DNA of 22,298 nucleotides from Hyphomicrobiales bacterium (GCA_021775385.1 JAJFHW010000233.1:1-22298), one strand, 5' to 3'. Positions 7,724-15,691 are shown, counted from the stretch's first letter. The notes: generated from the letters alone by a model not told the origin. Numbers and translations: made by a program.

Positions 7724-9118
7724 TTATTCTACAATAGAACAGCCCAAGCCCAAACGGGTTAAAACACTACAGGTCTTATTCCCCTTCTCACGGCTACGAT
7801 AAGGCCCTAGAAAAACTCTATATTGCCGGCGTGAATTACCCAGATCTGTTTCAACGACCATAGCTGTTTTATTACCAACCAAAGACTTATATTTAGAATT
7901 CAATCGATTAACAAATTTATCTGCTGCACCTGCTTCCCCAAAAGCGCCTAGCTGCACATGATATAAAGACCTTGCCTTTGGTGTTGCCACTTTTTTACTA
8001 ACAGCTGCAACTTTCGTCCTCTGAGCAGCTTTTTTAACTGGTGCTCTTTTAACTGGTTGTTTCTTAACCACTCTCTTTTTAACGGTCTTTTTTGCAACCT
8101 TTTGTGGAGTTTGGGGAACGATAGGTGTTTGAACCTGTTCAGCAACAATAACATCGTCACCTGGGTTAATAGGGGCGGCTTCTTTCTTAGTTTCACCACC
8201 AAAGATATTATTAAAGAATTTCCCAACAACATTCGTATTTTTAGGTTCTTTAAGCTTCTTTGGTGTCAACTTAACCGGAGAGCTCGTAGTCAAACCATTA
8301 ACTTTTTTCAGCTGACCTTGTGTCTGTTTTTTATTCGCTTGAATTTCATCAGCCCGTTTCGCCGCCCAAGCACTATTAGATGGAACATTGTTTTGAGATA
8401 ATGCTTCAGCCTTTTGTTTTGGAGGAAGAGCAGCCGTTTTAAGTTTTTTAGAGTTTTTCTTAGATTCATGAGAATCTAATGTAGGAATTTCTCTAAACGT
8501 AGAACCATCATTATTTACGCCAAGTCCTTGTTTAACACTTGGGTTTTTTACAACAATCTTTTGTTTTGGGTTGTTATTGTTAAACCCAAATAGGTTCTGC
8601 AACCCACCAAACAATTCTTGTGTTGTTGATTTAGAAGCTTCAACAGAAGTTTGCCTAACAGCATTATTGGTAAGACTAATGCCGTTTTTGGCAGAAGCTC
8701 GTTGAGCAAGCTGAATGTTTTTAGAACCTGCCAATTGACGATCTTTGGCTGCCAACGTTTTTTGTCCAACAGCATCATATGCAAGTGCTCTCTCAGCATA
8801 AAGACGGCGCAATGAAGAGCCTTTTAACTTACGAACCCATTCGGCATTAGAAAAATCGGCAATCGCTTGTGCTACCTTACCCTGATTACGATAAGCAATG
8901 CCTCGGTATAACAATGCTTGTGCGACCACATCAGCTTTAGATTTAGCTGCAATAATCTTGCTAACAGAGCGAACAACCTCTTTATATTTGCCTTGGCTCA
9001 AGGAAATAGCAACTTGGTCAAGAGCCGCATTTGCGCGCGCAGCAATAGTACCACTGGTTAAAACAAATAAACCAACGGTGAAAAAGAGAACACTCAATTT
9101 CATATTTTTAAAGATCAT
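7724..9118 (-). CDS. Secreted TPR and SPOR-domain protein
   Basis: This is a probable periplasmic protein that binds peptidoglycan. From the ATG at 9118 the first 31 residues form a signal peptide (hydrophobic core LSVLFFTVGLFVLTSG, cleavage after ARANA). Residues about 35-140 form helical TPR-like repeats (LLYRGIAYRNQGKVAQAIADF). A long low-complexity linker follows, very rich in Lys, Pro and Val near 330-383 (KKTVKKRVVKKQPVKRAPVKK). The last 81 residues are a SPOR domain (YHVQLGAFG through RQYRVFLGPYRSREKG), a fold that in known proteins binds glycan strands stripped of stem peptides at division sites. A TTG at 9130 and an ATG at 9103 are alternative starts; no start has a good Shine-Dalgarno. 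It lies downstream of glmS, which fits an envelope role, but its specific job is unknown. Confidence 0.85.
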   Translation of the reverse strand: MIFKNMKLSVLFFTVGLFVLTSGTIAARANAALDQVAISLSQGKYKEVVRSVSKIIAAKSKADVVAQALLYRGIAYRNQGKVAQAIADFSNAEWVRKLKGSSLRRLYAERALAYDAVGQKTLAAKDRQLAGSKNIQLAQRASAKNGISLTNNAVRQTSVEASKSTTQELFGGLQNLFGFNNNNPKQKIVVKNPSVKQGLGVNNDGSTFREIPTLDSHESKKNSKKLKTAALPPKQKAEALSQNNVPSNSAWAAKRADEIQANKKQTQGQLKKVNGLTTSSPVKLTPKKLKEPKNTNVVGKFFNNIFGGETKKEAAPINPGDDVIVAEQVQTPIVPQTPQKVAKKTVKKRVVKKQPVKRAPVKKAAQRTKVAAVSKKVATPKARSLYHVQLGAFGEAGAADKFVNRLNSKYKSLVGNKTAMVVETDLGNSRRQYRVFLGPYRSREKGNKTCSVLTRLGLGCSIVE

Positions 9119-9130
9119 TCCCAAACCCAA

Positions 9131-9517
9131 ATTATAAATTCACAATTAAATTGAGATTATTATAGTCTAATTCATGGGGCAAAACTATGATCCACGAGAA
9201 CATATTAAGAACAAATTTCCAATAACCACAATTAAAGTAAACAATGCAGCTAAATACATAATTTTGTTAATCAGAGCCCTAAGAAGCCTATTTACAGGCC
9301 TATCCAGCAATTCTAGAAATGTAGTTCTCATCATAAAGGTATGATGTATCTCGGCAATTACATTTGCTCTAAGCTTTACCGCCACCTTGTTGCATTTTCA
9401 CAACAAAGTTTAAGCACAGAATTGCAAAGTGCAGTTCGGTGTTATTTAAAAAGTTCTGGAATGTAAATTAAGAAAAATCTTAGGCCAATAGCTATCTAGG
9501 CCCATAAAACTCTTAAA
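9131..9517. other. 387-base intergenic region between glmS and the TPR/SPOR gene
   Basis: This AT-rich stretch separates two minus-strand genes. It holds one candidate small membrane-protein ORF (9185-9385, listed separately). A weak inverted repeat (TTGTTG/CAACAA) spans about 9388-9407. Two GGCC blocks lie 12 bases apart just beyond the glmS stop (about 9483-9502), followed on the minus strand by TAAGATTTTTCTT; this could be a weak glmS terminator, but the stem is only four base pairs. I see no confident promoter. Confidence 0.4.
9185..9385 (-). CDS. Possible small single-pass membrane protein (uncertain)
   Basis: I do not recognise this 66-codon frame. It starts at GTG 9385, with ATG alternatives at 9334 and 9331. 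It has a basic middle (RPVNRLLRALINK), then a 19-residue hydrophobic segment (MYLAALFTLIVVIGNLFLI) near the C-terminus, so it could be a tail-anchored membrane peptide. Against it: no start has a properly spaced Shine-Dalgarno, and an AT-rich stretch readily gives hydrophobic frames by chance. It lies on the same strand as glmS and the TPR/SPOR gene. Confidence 0.25.
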   Translation of the reverse strand: MAVKLRANVIAEIHHTFMMRTTFLELLDRPVNRLLRALINKIMYLAALFTLIVVIGNLFLICSRGS

Positions 9518-11347
9518 TTATTCAACCGTGACAGATTTAGCCAAATTACGAGGCTGATCTACATCCGTACCCATATGAACAGCTGTATAATAAGCCAACA
9601 ATTGTACAGGAATGGCAGTAATTAAAGCTGTTACAAATTCATGGCATTCAGGTATCACTATGTGATGAGACAAATCACACCCCGCGCTATCAAAATTAGC
9701 ATCGCTAATGTAAATAATTTGACCACCACGAGCAGCAACTTCTTGCATATTAGAGATGGTCTTATCAAATAAACGATCTTCAGGGGCCACAACAATTACA
9801 GGCATGTTTTCATCAATCAGCGCGATCGGTCCATGTTTCAACTCACCAGCCGCATAAGCCTCAGCATGTATATATGAGATTTCTTTGAGCTTCAACGCAC
9901 CTTCCATAGCAATTGGAAAACTCATGCCACGGCCCAGATAAAGCACATCACGCGCCTTTGAAAGAGAATGTGAAATTCGGTCAATTTCATCTTCATTCGC
10001 CAAAACTTCAGAAATAAGTCGAGGCACTTCAACTAACGAACGAACAAGTTCAACCTCTTTAGCTTCATCAATTACACCGCGTTGGCGACCAATATGAATA
10101 GCAAGCGCAGCCAAAACAGTTAGTTGGCAAGTAAACGCTTTGGTAGATGCCACACCAATTTCTGGACCAGCTAAAGTTGGCAGGACAGCATCACTTTCAC
10201 GCGCAATAGAACTTTCATTCACATTGACAATAGAGAGAATTTTTTGGTTTTTCTCTTTGCAATATTTTAAGCTCGCCAAACTATCAGCCGTCTCACCAGA
10301 TTGCGAAATGAATAAAGCGGCTCCCCCTTCACTCATTAAAGGTTCTCTGTAACGGAATTCCGAAGCAATATCGATATCAACAGGCAAGCCCCCCCATTGC
10401 TCGATCAAATATTTCCCCACAACACCAGCATAATATGCCGTACCACACGCCGTGATCGACAAACGAGGTAATGTTTTAAAATCAATTTCAAGAGAAGAAA
10501 AATCAACACACTCTTTGCCAAGGTTAATGTAATGAGACAAAGTGCGTGAAATAACATCTGGCTGTTCGTGAATTTCTTTCGCCATAAAATGACGATGATT
10601 ACCTTTATCGACAACAAGAGCCTGCGCCATAGAGGTAGAGATTGAGCGCTCTATTTCTTCATTTTTCTCATTATAAATAGTAGCTCCTTGGCCTGTTAAA
10701 ACAACCCAGTCACCATCTTCCAAATAAGCTACCCGGTTTGTAAATGGAGCTAACGCAATCGCATCAGAGCCAATATACATACCAGGGCTATCTTCATCAC
10801 CAAACCCTATTGCAAAAGGACTACCACGGCGCGCACCAATCATCAGGTCGTCATGACCTTCAAAAATCACAGCTAAGGCGAAAGCACCTTCTAGTGAGCT
10901 CAAACTATCTTGTACAGCTTGTTTCGGTGTTTTATTAGCTTTTAATTCTTTTGCAATTAAATGCGCTATAACTTCAGTGTCGGTCTCTGTCTCAAAAACA
11001 AACCCATCTTTTTCGAGGTCAGCGCGTAAGCTTTTAAAGTTTTCAATAATCCCATTGTGAACAACAGAAACACCATCAGATATGTGCGGGTGTGCATTCA
11101 CTTCAGTTGGCTTACCATGAGTGGCCCAGCGCGTATGACCAATCCCCAGATTTCCAGCTAACGGCTCATCACCTAAGCGGTTTTCTAACGCCTTAAGTTT
11201 GCCCTTCGCACGCCTGCGGTCAAGTTTCCCATCATGTAAAGTCGCAATACCAGCTGAATCATAGCCACGATATTCTAGTCGCTTTAGCGCATCAACAAGG
11301 TCTCCAGCGACAGGTGATGTCCCAATAATACCGACAATACCACACAT
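9518..11347 (-). CDS. glmS: Glutamine-fructose-6-phosphate aminotransferase (isomerizing) GlmS
   Basis: GlmS converts fructose-6-phosphate and glutamine to glucosamine-6-phosphate, the first committed step toward UDP-GlcNAc for peptidoglycan and lipopolysaccharide. The 609-residue length equals that of E. coli. The N-terminal glutaminase domain begins MCGIVGIIG, so Cys2 becomes the N-terminal nucleophile after Met removal; HTRWATHG (71-78) and HNGIIENF (97-104) are conserved. Two SIS sugar-isomerase domains follow, with CGTAYYAG (301-308), SQSGETADS (348-356), STKAF (401-405) and AAGELKHGP (499-507). It ends in LAKSVTVE like other GlmS. The ATG has a good Shine-Dalgarno (GGAG, plus-strand ctcc at 11356-11359, eight bases away). 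It lies 144 bases downstream of glmU on the same strand. I saw no glmS ribozyme-like leader. Confidence 0.99.
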   Translation of the reverse strand: MCGIVGIIGTSPVAGDLVDALKRLEYRGYDSAGIATLHDGKLDRRRAKGKLKALENRLGDEPLAGNLGIGHTRWATHGKPTEVNAHPHISDGVSVVHNGIIENFKSLRADLEKDGFVFETETDTEVIAHLIAKELKANKTPKQAVQDSLSSLEGAFALAVIFEGHDDLMIGARRGSPFAIGFGDEDSPGMYIGSDAIALAPFTNRVAYLEDGDWVVLTGQGATIYNEKNEEIERSISTSMAQALVVDKGNHRHFMAKEIHEQPDVISRTLSHYINLGKECVDFSSLEIDFKTLPRLSITACGTAYYAGVVGKYLIEQWGGLPVDIDIASEFRYREPLMSEGGAALFISQSGETADSLASLKYCKEKNQKILSIVNVNESSIARESDAVLPTLAGPEIGVASTKAFTCQLTVLAALAIHIGRQRGVIDEAKEVELVRSLVEVPRLISEVLANEDEIDRISHSLSKARDVLYLGRGMSFPIAMEGALKLKEISYIHAEAYAAGELKHGPIALIDENMPVIVVAPEDRLFDKTISNMQEVAARGGQIIYISDANFDSAGCDLSHHIVIPECHEFVTALITAIPVQLLAYYTAVHMGTDVDQPRNLAKSVTVE

Positions 11348-11407
11348 TCAATTGGCTCCATTTTCTCAAAATAATACAATCTACCGGTATTTTAGCCCCG
11401 ATAGGGA

Positions 11408-11485
11408 TTAACGCTTAGCTAAGTTCGCTGTAAGGTTCAAATCACGTGCCATTTCATAATATTTAAGGTTCCTAAGAAATGACAT
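11408..11485 (-). CDS. Candidate 25-residue ORF between glmU and glmS (uncertain)
   Basis: An ATG seven bases beyond the glmU stop opens a 25-codon frame ending at TAA 11408-11410. It reads MSFLRNLKYYEMARDLN followed by LTANLAKR. The peptide is basic, helical-looking and not low-complexity, unlike typical chance frames in AT-rich gaps. No Shine-Dalgarno precedes it, though re-initiation after glmU would be possible. I recognise no family. It may equally be untranslated spacer. Confidence 0.25.
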   Translation of the reverse strand: MSFLRNLKYYEMARDLNLTANLAKR

Positions 11486-11491
11486 ATACAA

Positions 11492-12865
11492 TTACTGTTG
11501 TTTTTGAGCTGCTTTTTTATCTTTTAATCTTTGCTGACTTCTTTTAAAGCGAGCCGCCCATTGTTCATAAACTTTCTTCTCTGGGCGCGTAATGGCAAGA
11601 GCATCAGCAGGCACATTTTCAGAAATCACACTTCCAGAACCAATAAAAGCCCCATCCCCAAGTGTCACCGGAGCAATAAGAGAGCTGTTCGAGCCAACAA
11701 AGCAATTGGCACCAATTTTGGTGATATTTTTGTTAAACCCATCATAATTACAAGTAATGGTACCAGCCCCAATATTCGCATCTTCGCCAATTTCCGCATC
11801 ACCAATATAAGTCAGGTGATTAATTTTAGCCCCCCTAGAGACTTCAGCTTTTTTAACTTCAACAAAATTACCAACCTTACACCCCTCACCAATTTGTGCA
11901 CCAGGCCGCAAACGAGCAAAAGGCCCAACTTTAGATTGGGCAGCAATCACTGCACCTTCAAAATGACAGTGCCCGTAAATGTGCACATCATCACCAACAA
12001 TAACACCAGGACCAAAAACAACATTTGGTTCTATAATAACGTCTTTACCAATTTGCGTATCAGCTGCAAAAAACACGCTCTCTGGAGCAATCAATGTCGC
12101 TCCATTCCTTTGAACTTCAATTCTTTTTCTATTTTGAAAAATACGTTCAGCTTCTGAAAGTTGCACACGATCATTCACACCAAGCACATCTTGTTCAGAG
12201 CAAACAGTTGCGACAGTTTTTAAGCCCTGTTGCCGGGCCAACTCAACCACATCAGTTAAATAATACTCTCCATTAGCATTATCATTACCAACTCTTTCCA
12301 AAAGAGATAGCATGTGGGTCGTTCTAAATCCCATAACACCAGAATTGCAAAATTTAACAGCTAACTCTTCTTCACTCGCATCCTTTTGTTCACGAATTGC
12401 CTCTAACTGGCCATTGTCACCAACCAACAAACGACCATAACCTGTAGGGTCTTCAGCTTCAAAGCCAAGAACTCCCACATCAGCTCCATTCTTAAGCTCT
12501 GAATAAAGACCATTAAGTGCATCTTTAGTTAAAAGCGGTGTATCTCCATAAAGCACCAAAACATAACCTTCATGAGCCTTTAAAGCTGGCTTAGCTGATA
12601 GAACAGCATGAGCCGTTCCCAGGCGATCTGTTTGAACAAATATTTGAGCATCTGAAAAAGAAGATTTAGCTACATCTTCAACTTGTGGCATATCAGGGCC
12701 AACAACAACTGAACATTTCACGGCCCCAAGAGAACAACCAAGATCAAGAACATGCCCAACCATTGGCTTTGAACCAATCGCATGCATAACTTTAGGATGT
12801 TTGGATTTCATCCGCGTTCCCATGCCAGCAGCCAGAACGAGGATCAAAAGAGAAGAATCAGTCAT
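11492..12865 (-). CDS. glmU: Bifunctional GlmU: N-acetylglucosamine-1-phosphate uridyltransferase / glucosamine-1-phosphate acetyltransferase
   Basis: GlmU acetylates glucosamine-1-phosphate and then couples it to UTP to give UDP-GlcNAc. The N-terminal pyrophosphorylase domain has the nucleotide-binding motif LAAGMGTRMKSKHPK (residues 11-25 from this start), QTDRLGTAHAV and YGDTPLL. The C-terminal left-handed beta-helix has hexapeptide repeats, PFARLRPGAQIGEG, and the catalytic-His segment NHLTYIGDAEIG with NIGAGTITCNYDG. From the ATG at 12865 the product is 457 residues, matching E. coli (456). In-frame ATG 12883 and GTG 12940 would add 6 or 25 residues; none has a good Shine-Dalgarno, so I chose the start by family length. 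It lies upstream of glmS, forming a likely glmUS operon, and is divergent from the SPOR gene at 13284. Confidence 0.97.
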   Translation of the reverse strand: MTDSSLLILVLAAGMGTRMKSKHPKVMHAIGSKPMVGHVLDLGCSLGAVKCSVVVGPDMPQVEDVAKSSFSDAQIFVQTDRLGTAHAVLSAKPALKAHEGYVLVLYGDTPLLTKDALNGLYSELKNGADVGVLGFEAEDPTGYGRLLVGDNGQLEAIREQKDASEEELAVKFCNSGVMGFRTTHMLSLLERVGNDNANGEYYLTDVVELARQQGLKTVATVCSEQDVLGVNDRVQLSEAERIFQNRKRIEVQRNGATLIAPESVFFAADTQIGKDVIIEPNVVFGPGVIVGDDVHIYGHCHFEGAVIAAQSKVGPFARLRPGAQIGEGCKVGNFVEVKKAEVSRGAKINHLTYIGDAEIGEDANIGAGTITCNYDGFNKNITKIGANCFVGSNSSLIAPVTLGDGAFIGSGSVISENVPADALAITRPEKKVYEQWAARFKRSQQRLKDKKAAQKQQ

Positions 12866-13283
12866 AGAAACAACATTTGCCATAATAGTAACAAACCCAA
12901 ATTTAAAATTTAAAAACCATCCCTTTTTAGAACTTCTCACCTAAAAAGTGCAACCTGTTTTAATAAATAGCGCGTTTGATTAAGCCGGATGCCTTGTAGG
13001 CAACTGAAACACAAAAAAACAGTCAACCTGAAGGAGTATCAAAGAAAGTAAAATCAATACACGAAAGCTATTAATTTAAAAGAAATCATTGTTGAGCTCC
13101 CCCATATGAAACATCTTTACAACAGAGCAGAACAAACATGGATACCTATACAGAGCTAGATCATTGACCAAAACTAACGACTCTGAATAGGTAATTAGCT
13201 AATACCACATCAGCCCTATAGCTCACTTCTATAGAAAAATTTGATTGTGCAATCTGAAATAAACGCTTTTAGAGATCATTTAT
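12866..13283. promoter_or_regulatory. 418-base divergent region between glmU and the SPOR-anchor gene
   Basis: This region should carry promoters for glmU (-) and for the SPOR gene (+). Visible are a short palindrome TTCTATAGAA (13227-13236), an inverted repeat GATTG-TG-CAATC (13243-13254) 30-40 bases before the plus-strand start, and a small hairpin TGCC/GGCA near 12990-13002. The spacing and strength of these do not identify a regulator. The plus-strand gene has an AGAG Shine-Dalgarno about 8 bases before its ATG. A 17-codon plus-strand frame at 13107 looks like chance. Confidence 0.4.
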
Positions 13284-14117
13284 ATGAACAAGCAACAAAA
13301 AACCAGCAGTACAGGATCTAGTTTTACTTCGTTCATATATATGAGCCTTTGGTTTATGGGCGCTATAGGGGCAATTGCCTATATGGCGTTCTTAATGGAG
13401 AACACCGATCTCAACCTAAAACCATTCGCAACAACAATTGAAGCAAACCAAAAATCTAAAAAAACTGAAAAGCTTCTAACTGACATCAGAGATGGTATCG
13501 GCCAAACAAATCACTCTTTAAAACAACTGAACGTAATATATTACGGGCTGGACAACCAAGTCGCTGATCTAAGCAGAGATGTTGAAGTTTTAGCGCTAAA
13601 CAATTCAAATTTATCAAAAAAAGTACGCAGAATAGAAACCGCAACTTTACCTAGAACAAGTCAAAAACCACTTGATAAAATAAACATTACAGGATCTCTC
13701 GTCCCTTTAAGTAAAACCAGATCTATTGCTCAAAAGAAAACCGCGGCTAAAACTCAGAAAAAAAAGTCAGAATCAAAAAAATCAAAAATCAGCAAACCAG
13801 TTATGAAACCAAAAACAAAAAAACTTGGTAAAGCTGGCTTACAGCAAATCACACAAACTCAATTTGCAGTTTCCCTTGGTAATTTTCAAAACATAAAGCA
13901 ACTTAAAAGAGCTTGGGCCAAATTAAATAAAAAATACAAATCAGCACTAAGCCCTTTAAAACCACGTTACATAACCATTGTTGTAAATAATCAGCCAAAA
14001 TATAAATTGGTCTCTGGTCCGCTTAAAAACGCCCTAGATGCAGCCAAAATCTGCTTCCATCTTCAGCAAGCAAAAACCTATTGCAAACAAACAATCTACC
14101 AAGGTAGTGCAATTTAG
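13284..14117 (+). CDS. Membrane-anchored SPOR-domain protein with coiled coil
   Basis: I recognise the architecture but not a named protein. The short cytoplasmic N-terminus is followed by one transmembrane helix at about residues 16-37 (SFIYMSLWFMGAIGAIAYMAF) without a cleavage site, so the rest should be periplasmic. Residues about 55-118 look like a coiled coil (TDIRDGIGQTNHSLKQLN; NSNLSKKVRRIE). A Lys/Ser-rich linker (about 148-180, KKTAAKTQKKKSESKKSK) leads to a SPOR-like domain at about 192-272 (QFAVSLGNFQ, then YKLVSGPLKNALDAAKICFHLQ). This layout resembles division-associated SPOR proteins such as FtsN or DamX in general form only. The gene is divergent from glmU and ends 54 bases before a strong terminator, so it is probably monocistronic. 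SPOR assignment is by the beta-pattern and the SGPLKNALDAAKIC segment. Confidence 0.75.
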   Translation: MNKQQKTSSTGSSFTSFIYMSLWFMGAIGAIAYMAFLMENTDLNLKPFATTIEANQKSKKTEKLLTDIRDGIGQTNHSLKQLNVIYYGLDNQVADLSRDVEVLALNNSNLSKKVRRIETATLPRTSQKPLDKINITGSLVPLSKTRSIAQKKTAAKTQKKKSESKKSKISKPVMKPKTKKLGKAGLQQITQTQFAVSLGNFQNIKQLKRAWAKLNKKYKSALSPLKPRYITIVVNNQPKYKLVSGPLKNALDAAKICFHLQQAKTYCKQTIYQGSAI

Positions 14118-14171
14118 AACTTAAAGTTCTCTTCTAAATTCAAAACGATTATTGAAAAATCCTGGATTTAA

Positions 14172-14208
14172 AAAGGCCCAAAGAAACTTCTTTGGGCCTT
14201 TAGTTTTT
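14172..14208. terminator. Strong intrinsic terminator between the convergent SPOR and metallopeptidase genes
   Basis: A perfect 13-bp stem (AAAGGCCCAAAGA at 14172-14184, TCTTTGGGCCTTT at 14189-14201) closes a four-base loop. On the plus strand it is followed by TAGTTTTT. On the minus strand a shorter T run (TTTTTAAA) follows, so it probably serves both genes, most strongly the plus-strand SPOR gene. Confidence 0.92.
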
Positions 14209-14232
14209 CACAAAACAGCAAGAACTGTTATT

Positions 14233-15240
14233 TTAAAGATTAGATGCATTAAACGTATCGCACGCTTTCATGTTTCCAGTATCATACCCGCGCTGAAACC
14301 ATTTCATACGCTGAGCAGAGGAACCATGAGTAAAAGCTTCAGGCACAACATGTCCTTGAGTTTGTTTTTGTATATTATCATCACCTATTTTAGAGGCGGC
14401 TCGAAGCGCTTCTTGAAGGTCACCCTCTTCTAAAATTTGGTTAGCAGCATCAGCATGACGTGCCCAAAGCCCTGCAAAACAATCAGCCTGCAATTCCATG
14501 CGTACCTGTAATGCATTGCCTTGTATTTTAGACATACGTTGTTTCGCAGCCTGAACCTTATGAGCAATTCCAAGTAGTGTTTGAACATGATGCCCCACTT
14601 CATGAGCAATCACATAGGCCTGAGCAAAATCTCCAGGAGCTCCAAACTTTTGCTTAAGCTCCTTGTAAAAAATCAAGTCAATATAGACCTTTTTATCAAG
14701 CGGACAATAAAATGGTCCCATAGCTCGAAGCCCTTTACCACAAGCTGATTGTGTCGATTGTGAAAACATTCGTAATTTAGGTTCTTCGTAACGCTTACCA
14801 ATTTGCTTAAAGATCTTTTGCCAAACTAATTCTGTTTCTCTTAAAACTACGGAGGTGAATTGAGCCAGGTCATCTTTTTTGACTTGAGGTATCTTAGAGT
14901 TGGTTTTGTTTAGTTTACTGTTCGACTGTGATTGATTAAATTCACTGCCTGTATCAGGCAGAGGTTCAACATCAAAACGAGGTTGTTGTTGGCGTTCAAT
15001 TTGAGGTACACCTTGTCCCTTAGTTAGTTCTCTCAAAATCAAATTGGGATCGCACTTACCAGTAAAGTACATAAACGCAAGTAAGATCAGAATTGTCCAA
15101 ATGCTAATTCCGCCACCCCGGCGACCAGGCATACGAATGCTGCGACCACGTCCACCCGGAAGTGGTATCCCAAAACGTCCACCTGTACGACCCCGATGAT
15201 CCTCAATATTTTTACTGCCCTCACGGCCTCTCCAACGCAT
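14233..15240 (-). CDS. Neutral zinc metallopeptidase, YpfJ/KPN_02809 family
   Basis: This is a predicted zinc metallopeptidase anchored in the inner membrane; the family's substrate is not established. The N-terminal 45 residues are rich in Arg and Gly (MRWRGREGSKNIEDHRG), as in the family. One transmembrane helix follows at about 45-61 (ISIWTILILLAFMYFTG), then a Gln/Asn-rich linker. The catalytic domain has the zinc-binding helix HEVGH (213-217, in AYVIAHEVGHHVQTLLG). The second conserved segment MELQADCFAGLWA has Glu249 as the likely third ligand, and THGSSAQRMKWFQRGY is also typical. The 335-residue length is slightly above the usual 280-300 because of the linker. The ATG at 15240 is chosen over an upstream TTG because GAGG lies eight bases before it. 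It converges on the terminator at 14172-14208. Confidence 0.92.
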   Translation of the reverse strand: MRWRGREGSKNIEDHRGRTGGRFGIPLPGGRGRSIRMPGRRGGGISIWTILILLAFMYFTGKCDPNLILRELTKGQGVPQIERQQQPRFDVEPLPDTGSEFNQSQSNSKLNKTNSKIPQVKKDDLAQFTSVVLRETELVWQKIFKQIGKRYEEPKLRMFSQSTQSACGKGLRAMGPFYCPLDKKVYIDLIFYKELKQKFGAPGDFAQAYVIAHEVGHHVQTLLGIAHKVQAAKQRMSKIQGNALQVRMELQADCFAGLWARHADAANQILEEGDLQEALRAASKIGDDNIQKQTQGHVVPEAFTHGSSAQRMKWFQRGYDTGNMKACDTFNASNL

Positions 15241-15248
15241 ATTTTTTG

Positions 15249-15252
15249 CCTC
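15249..15252 (-). promoter_or_regulatory. Shine-Dalgarno deciding the metallopeptidase start
   Basis: Plus-strand cctc reads GAGG on the minus strand, eight bases before the ATG at 15238-15240. The open frame continues upstream to a TTG at 15282 through the tandem repeat. That longer start has no such site and would add residues unlike the family, so 15240 is preferred. Confidence 0.7.
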
Positions 15253-15260
15253 ACAATAAA

Positions 15261-15298
15261 TTAAACACAACAACTTAAACACAACAACTTAAACACAA
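15261..15298. repeat. Tandem direct repeat, 14-bp unit, 2.7 copies
   Basis: The unit TTAAACACAACAAC occurs at 15261-15274 and 15275-15288, followed by a partial copy TTAAACACAA (15289-15298). Copies are identical. It lies just upstream of the metallopeptidase start, in its likely promoter or 5' untranslated region. Confidence 0.95.
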
Positions 15299-15691
15299 TG
15301 CAATTTGGAAGTCTAACAACCCCAAACACCTCTATATGAATGAGGGTTTCTATCTATTACCACAGCTCAACGTTCTTAAACAGAGCCAGAAAACAATATT
15401 CAATTGGAAAACATATTAACTTACAATTCACACAAAGAAAATTCTAAAACACATTATTATACATAGAGAATTTTAGAAAAGAAAAACATAAAAAACTATG
15501 AAATTAATGGCGCAATTTTGCCCTAAAACTTTTCAAACAAACAACCAAATAAAATTAAACAACGTACAATATTACAGATATTTAATTTGAATATCCCTTT
15601 GATCTCCAATAACAATAGACTGGTCAGATCAAATTAATTCAGGCGATAAAAACGTTTCAATCGCTAAAAACTAAATTTAAAGGGGTTACAA

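Larger units (their letters stand above)
15241..15691. promoter_or_regulatory. 451-base divergent region between the metallopeptidase and DUF4189 genes
   Basis: This very AT-rich region contains the 14-bp tandem repeat (15261-15298). It also has nested AT-rich inverted repeats (AAAATTCT/AGAATTTT and TTCTAAAA/TTTTAGAA, 15438-15478). A small leader hairpin GGCGAT/ATCGCT (15642-15665) precedes the Shine-Dalgarno of the plus-strand gene. A possible weak plus-strand promoter is TTGAAT, 17 bases, TAACAA (about 15587-15615). I see no coding frame with support. Confidence 0.4.

Noticed and set aside
11531..12157. Long plus-strand open frame (208 codons) opposite glmU.
   Set aside because: glmU is unmistakable on the other strand; the frame is a by-product of its codon use, with a composition rich in Asn, Thr and Arg and no domain.
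9122..12903. Shared 12-mer CAAACCCAAATT near the starts of the TPR/SPOR gene (9122-9133) and glmU (12892-12903), suggesting a common leader element.
   Set aside because: At 22 kb about 15 pairs of identical 12-mers are expected by chance, more in AT-rich sequence, so one shared 12-mer is not evidence.
13107..13160. 17-codon plus-strand frame in the glmU/SPOR divergent gap.
   Set aside because: Very short, no Shine-Dalgarno and no protein-like pattern; expected by chance.
14152..14433. Plus-strand frame spanning the terminator and the 3' end of the metallopeptidase gene.
   Set aside because: It crosses a strong terminator and overlaps conserved antisense coding sequence; no Shine-Dalgarno or family.
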